Source of the DNA: Sipunculus nudus
Taxonomy: Eukaryota > Annelida > Sipuncula > Golfingiida > Sipunculidae
Assembly (NCBI GenBank): GCA_026874595.1
Contig: CM049311.1
Coordinates: 68,020,453-68,084,452 of the forward strand
Direction of reading: 5' to 3'
Length of the DNA stretch: 64,000 bases
In this document: piece after piece, positions 62,553-64,000 of the stretch
Layout: every line of letters begins with the position of its first letter
Numbering within the stretch: the first letter of the stretch is position 1
Position numbers and translations under genes: made by a program
Notes under the pieces: generated by a model
What the model saw: the letters and a program-made list of their open reading frames with translations, nothing else
Told to the model about the DNA's origin: nothing
Databases searched by the model: none

Positions 62553-62651
62553 ATTTCTACTTGTAGCGATCAAAATTTCCATCTCTACTGGTAGCTAGGA
62601 TATCGAATTCTATCAGTAGAGATGAGAATTTTTATTTTTAGTTGTAGAAAT
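62553..62651. repeat. ~100-bp foldback
   Basis: The two halves are imperfectly complementary throughout. The inner arms CATCTCTACTGGTAG (62580-62594) and CTATCAGTAGAGATG (62610-62624) pair at 14 of 15 positions; the outer arms ATTTCTAC and GTAGAAAT pair perfectly. It is probably a small foldback or MITE remnant. Confidence 0.65.
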
Positions 62652-62782
62652 GCAAATCATAGACAAAACTACATTATTTATTATATGACCATTGACAGAT
62701 AACATATATATTGTTTACATGATTGTCCATTTACTGACAGAAACAGTTTTATTTGTATCACATAAAAGTTTTGCATTTTTCA

Positions 62783-63750
62783 AACTAGAATATCAGCAGA
62801 AGCTGACAAAAGCCCTCAGCCAAAAGAACAGTGTTTAGAGGTGGTAACAGTATCAAGTACTAAATATCTGTTCTCACATGGATGTATATCTGTACATGTC
62901 TCAGTTATAAATTTAAAATGGAGAGGTATGTACCATTATTCATAACAATCCACCAAATGCTTCCTGAAAAATAAGCTTCTAAGTTTTATTCTATTATAAG
63001 CTCTGTGACCTTGAAAAGTAGGTCAAGGTCACCCATCTTCAAACTTGACTGAGATTTTGTTGATATACATCTTCACCAAAGAAATAAAATTCCCATAGTG
63101 AATCATTTTCGAGATATCCCGCTCACAAGGCCAAAATTGAAAAATCCAAGACAAATTCATTTAAAATCAGAAATTGTAGGTGGCGCCATCAAACTTGTGA
63201 AGCAGGTACAGACCATCAGTCCCTATGATCATAGTAAGTATTGTGAAAATCCACCCAATGGTTCCTGAGAAATAAGCTTCAAAATGTTCATTCTATAATC
63301 AGCTCTAAAACGTAGAAAAATAGGTCAAAGTCACCCATCTTCGAACTTGACCGAGATTTTGTCAATATACATCTTCACCGAAAAAAATAAAATTCCTACG
63401 GTGAAACCTTTTAGAGATGTCCTGCTTACAAGCCCAAAGTTGAAAAATCCTATAAAAATTCATTAAAAATCAGAAATTGTAGGTGGCACCATCAAACTTG
63501 TGTAGCAGGTACAGACTATCAGTCCCAATAATCATAGTAAGTTTTGTGAAAATCCACCAAATGGTTCCTGAGTAATAAGCATCAATGAGTGTTTTTCTAT
63601 AATCAGCTCTAAAATGTAGAAAAATAGGTCAAGGTCACCCATCTTCGAACTTGACCAAGCTTTTGTCGATATACATCTTTAAAGGAGGAAATAAAATTCT
63701 GACGGTGAATCCTTTTCAAGATATCTGGCTTACAAGGTAAAAGTTAATGG
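62783..63750 (+). mobile_element. HINE-like family V element with ~303-bp array
   Basis: The 5' end aactagaatatcagcagaag is shared with 29529. Three units (aggtcaaggtcacccatctt-type landmarks near 63020, 63323 and 63628) each carry a degenerate palindrome where present (ggtggcgccatc near 63179, ggtggcaccatc near 63481). TCAAGGTCA motifs lie at 63023 and 63629. The array stops near 63748 at atgccggacgctcg, possibly the start of a microsatellite-type tract, but no 3' hairpin was identified. Confidence 0.6.
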
Positions 63751-64000
63751 ATGCCGGACGCTCGACTGCTCAAGCACAAGCAATTAATGAATTATACCTA
63801 ATCAGTGGTGATGCGAGTAAACTGCTCAGTCATTTGGCATGACATTCTGTCCCAAGCCGACGAACTATGCTTGCTCGAGTACAAACGAGATGTGGTTGAT
63901 AACACACATTAGTGCTCTTGGATAAAATGCTCAGTCACTTGCTAGTGGTACAGGGTGCCGAGCGTTGTGGGGCTAGCTGTAGTTTTCATACCTTTGCCCC
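63751..64000. other. less AT-rich end of the window, unassigned
   Basis: Repeated tgctcagtca motifs (63822, 63928) and several CpGs are present. It may be the 3' part of the preceding element or the start of another one cut off by the window edge. No coding frame is supported. Confidence 0.4.

Overview
The window reads as nuclear DNA of an animal. It is AT-rich, has no long open reading frame or operon, shows a few short coding segments bounded by GT-AG splice signals, and is packed with decayed non-autonomous mobile elements. The repeat types (non-autonomous elements with tandem cores, GACG-type microsatellites and terminal hairpins, plus a tRNA-derived SINE) are of a kind described in molluscs and related lophotrochozoans, probably a bivalve or gastropod. 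That assignment is inference, not read from a marker gene. No rRNA, intact tRNA, CRISPR array, reverse transcriptase or transposase was seen.

Coding content is small. A minus-strand candidate first exon at 1569-1859 begins at a strong Kozak ATG below two CCAAT boxes. A minus-strand pair of phase-compatible exons lies at 42054-42151 (acidic/basic coiled coil) and 40162-40254. A plus-strand exon-like stretch at 35411-35530 carries a CxxC motif reminiscent of CGGBP1/hAT zinc fingers. The rest is intronic or intergenic.

The dominant content is a set of related plus-oriented repetitive elements at 5.4-6.6, 8.2-10.8, 14.3-14.9, 18.7-19.5, 20.4-23.0, 29.5-30.1, 31.2-34.5, 36.3-38.3, 39.4-41.8, 42.4-47.2, 48.7-52.6 and 62.8-63.8 kb. 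The best preserved have a 5' end near ACAAG or AACTAGA, a 9-12 bp subterminal inverted repeat, a core of tandem units (about 140, 275, 283, 303, 325, 338 or 680 bp), often a GACG/CAGA microsatellite, and a 3' hairpin, in several families followed by CTAAAAA. This matches the architecture reported for non-autonomous Helentron-like rolling-circle elements (HINEs). Cores and ends are shuffled between families. Unrelated cores repeatedly contain the same 12-bp palindrome, GGTGGCGCCACC, or its CpG-decay forms.

Other features are a 412-bp hAT-type MITE with an 8-bp target duplication (26.2 kb), two copies of a tRNA-derived SINE (15.0 and 53.1 kb), an 11-unit 42-bp minisatellite (11.75-12.22 kb), a possible 420-bp MITE (30.3 kb), foldbacks, and a near-identical 3403-bp tandem duplication (55158-58560 and 58570-61972). 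The duplication joins through 9 bp of filler DNA and contains a candidate promoter.
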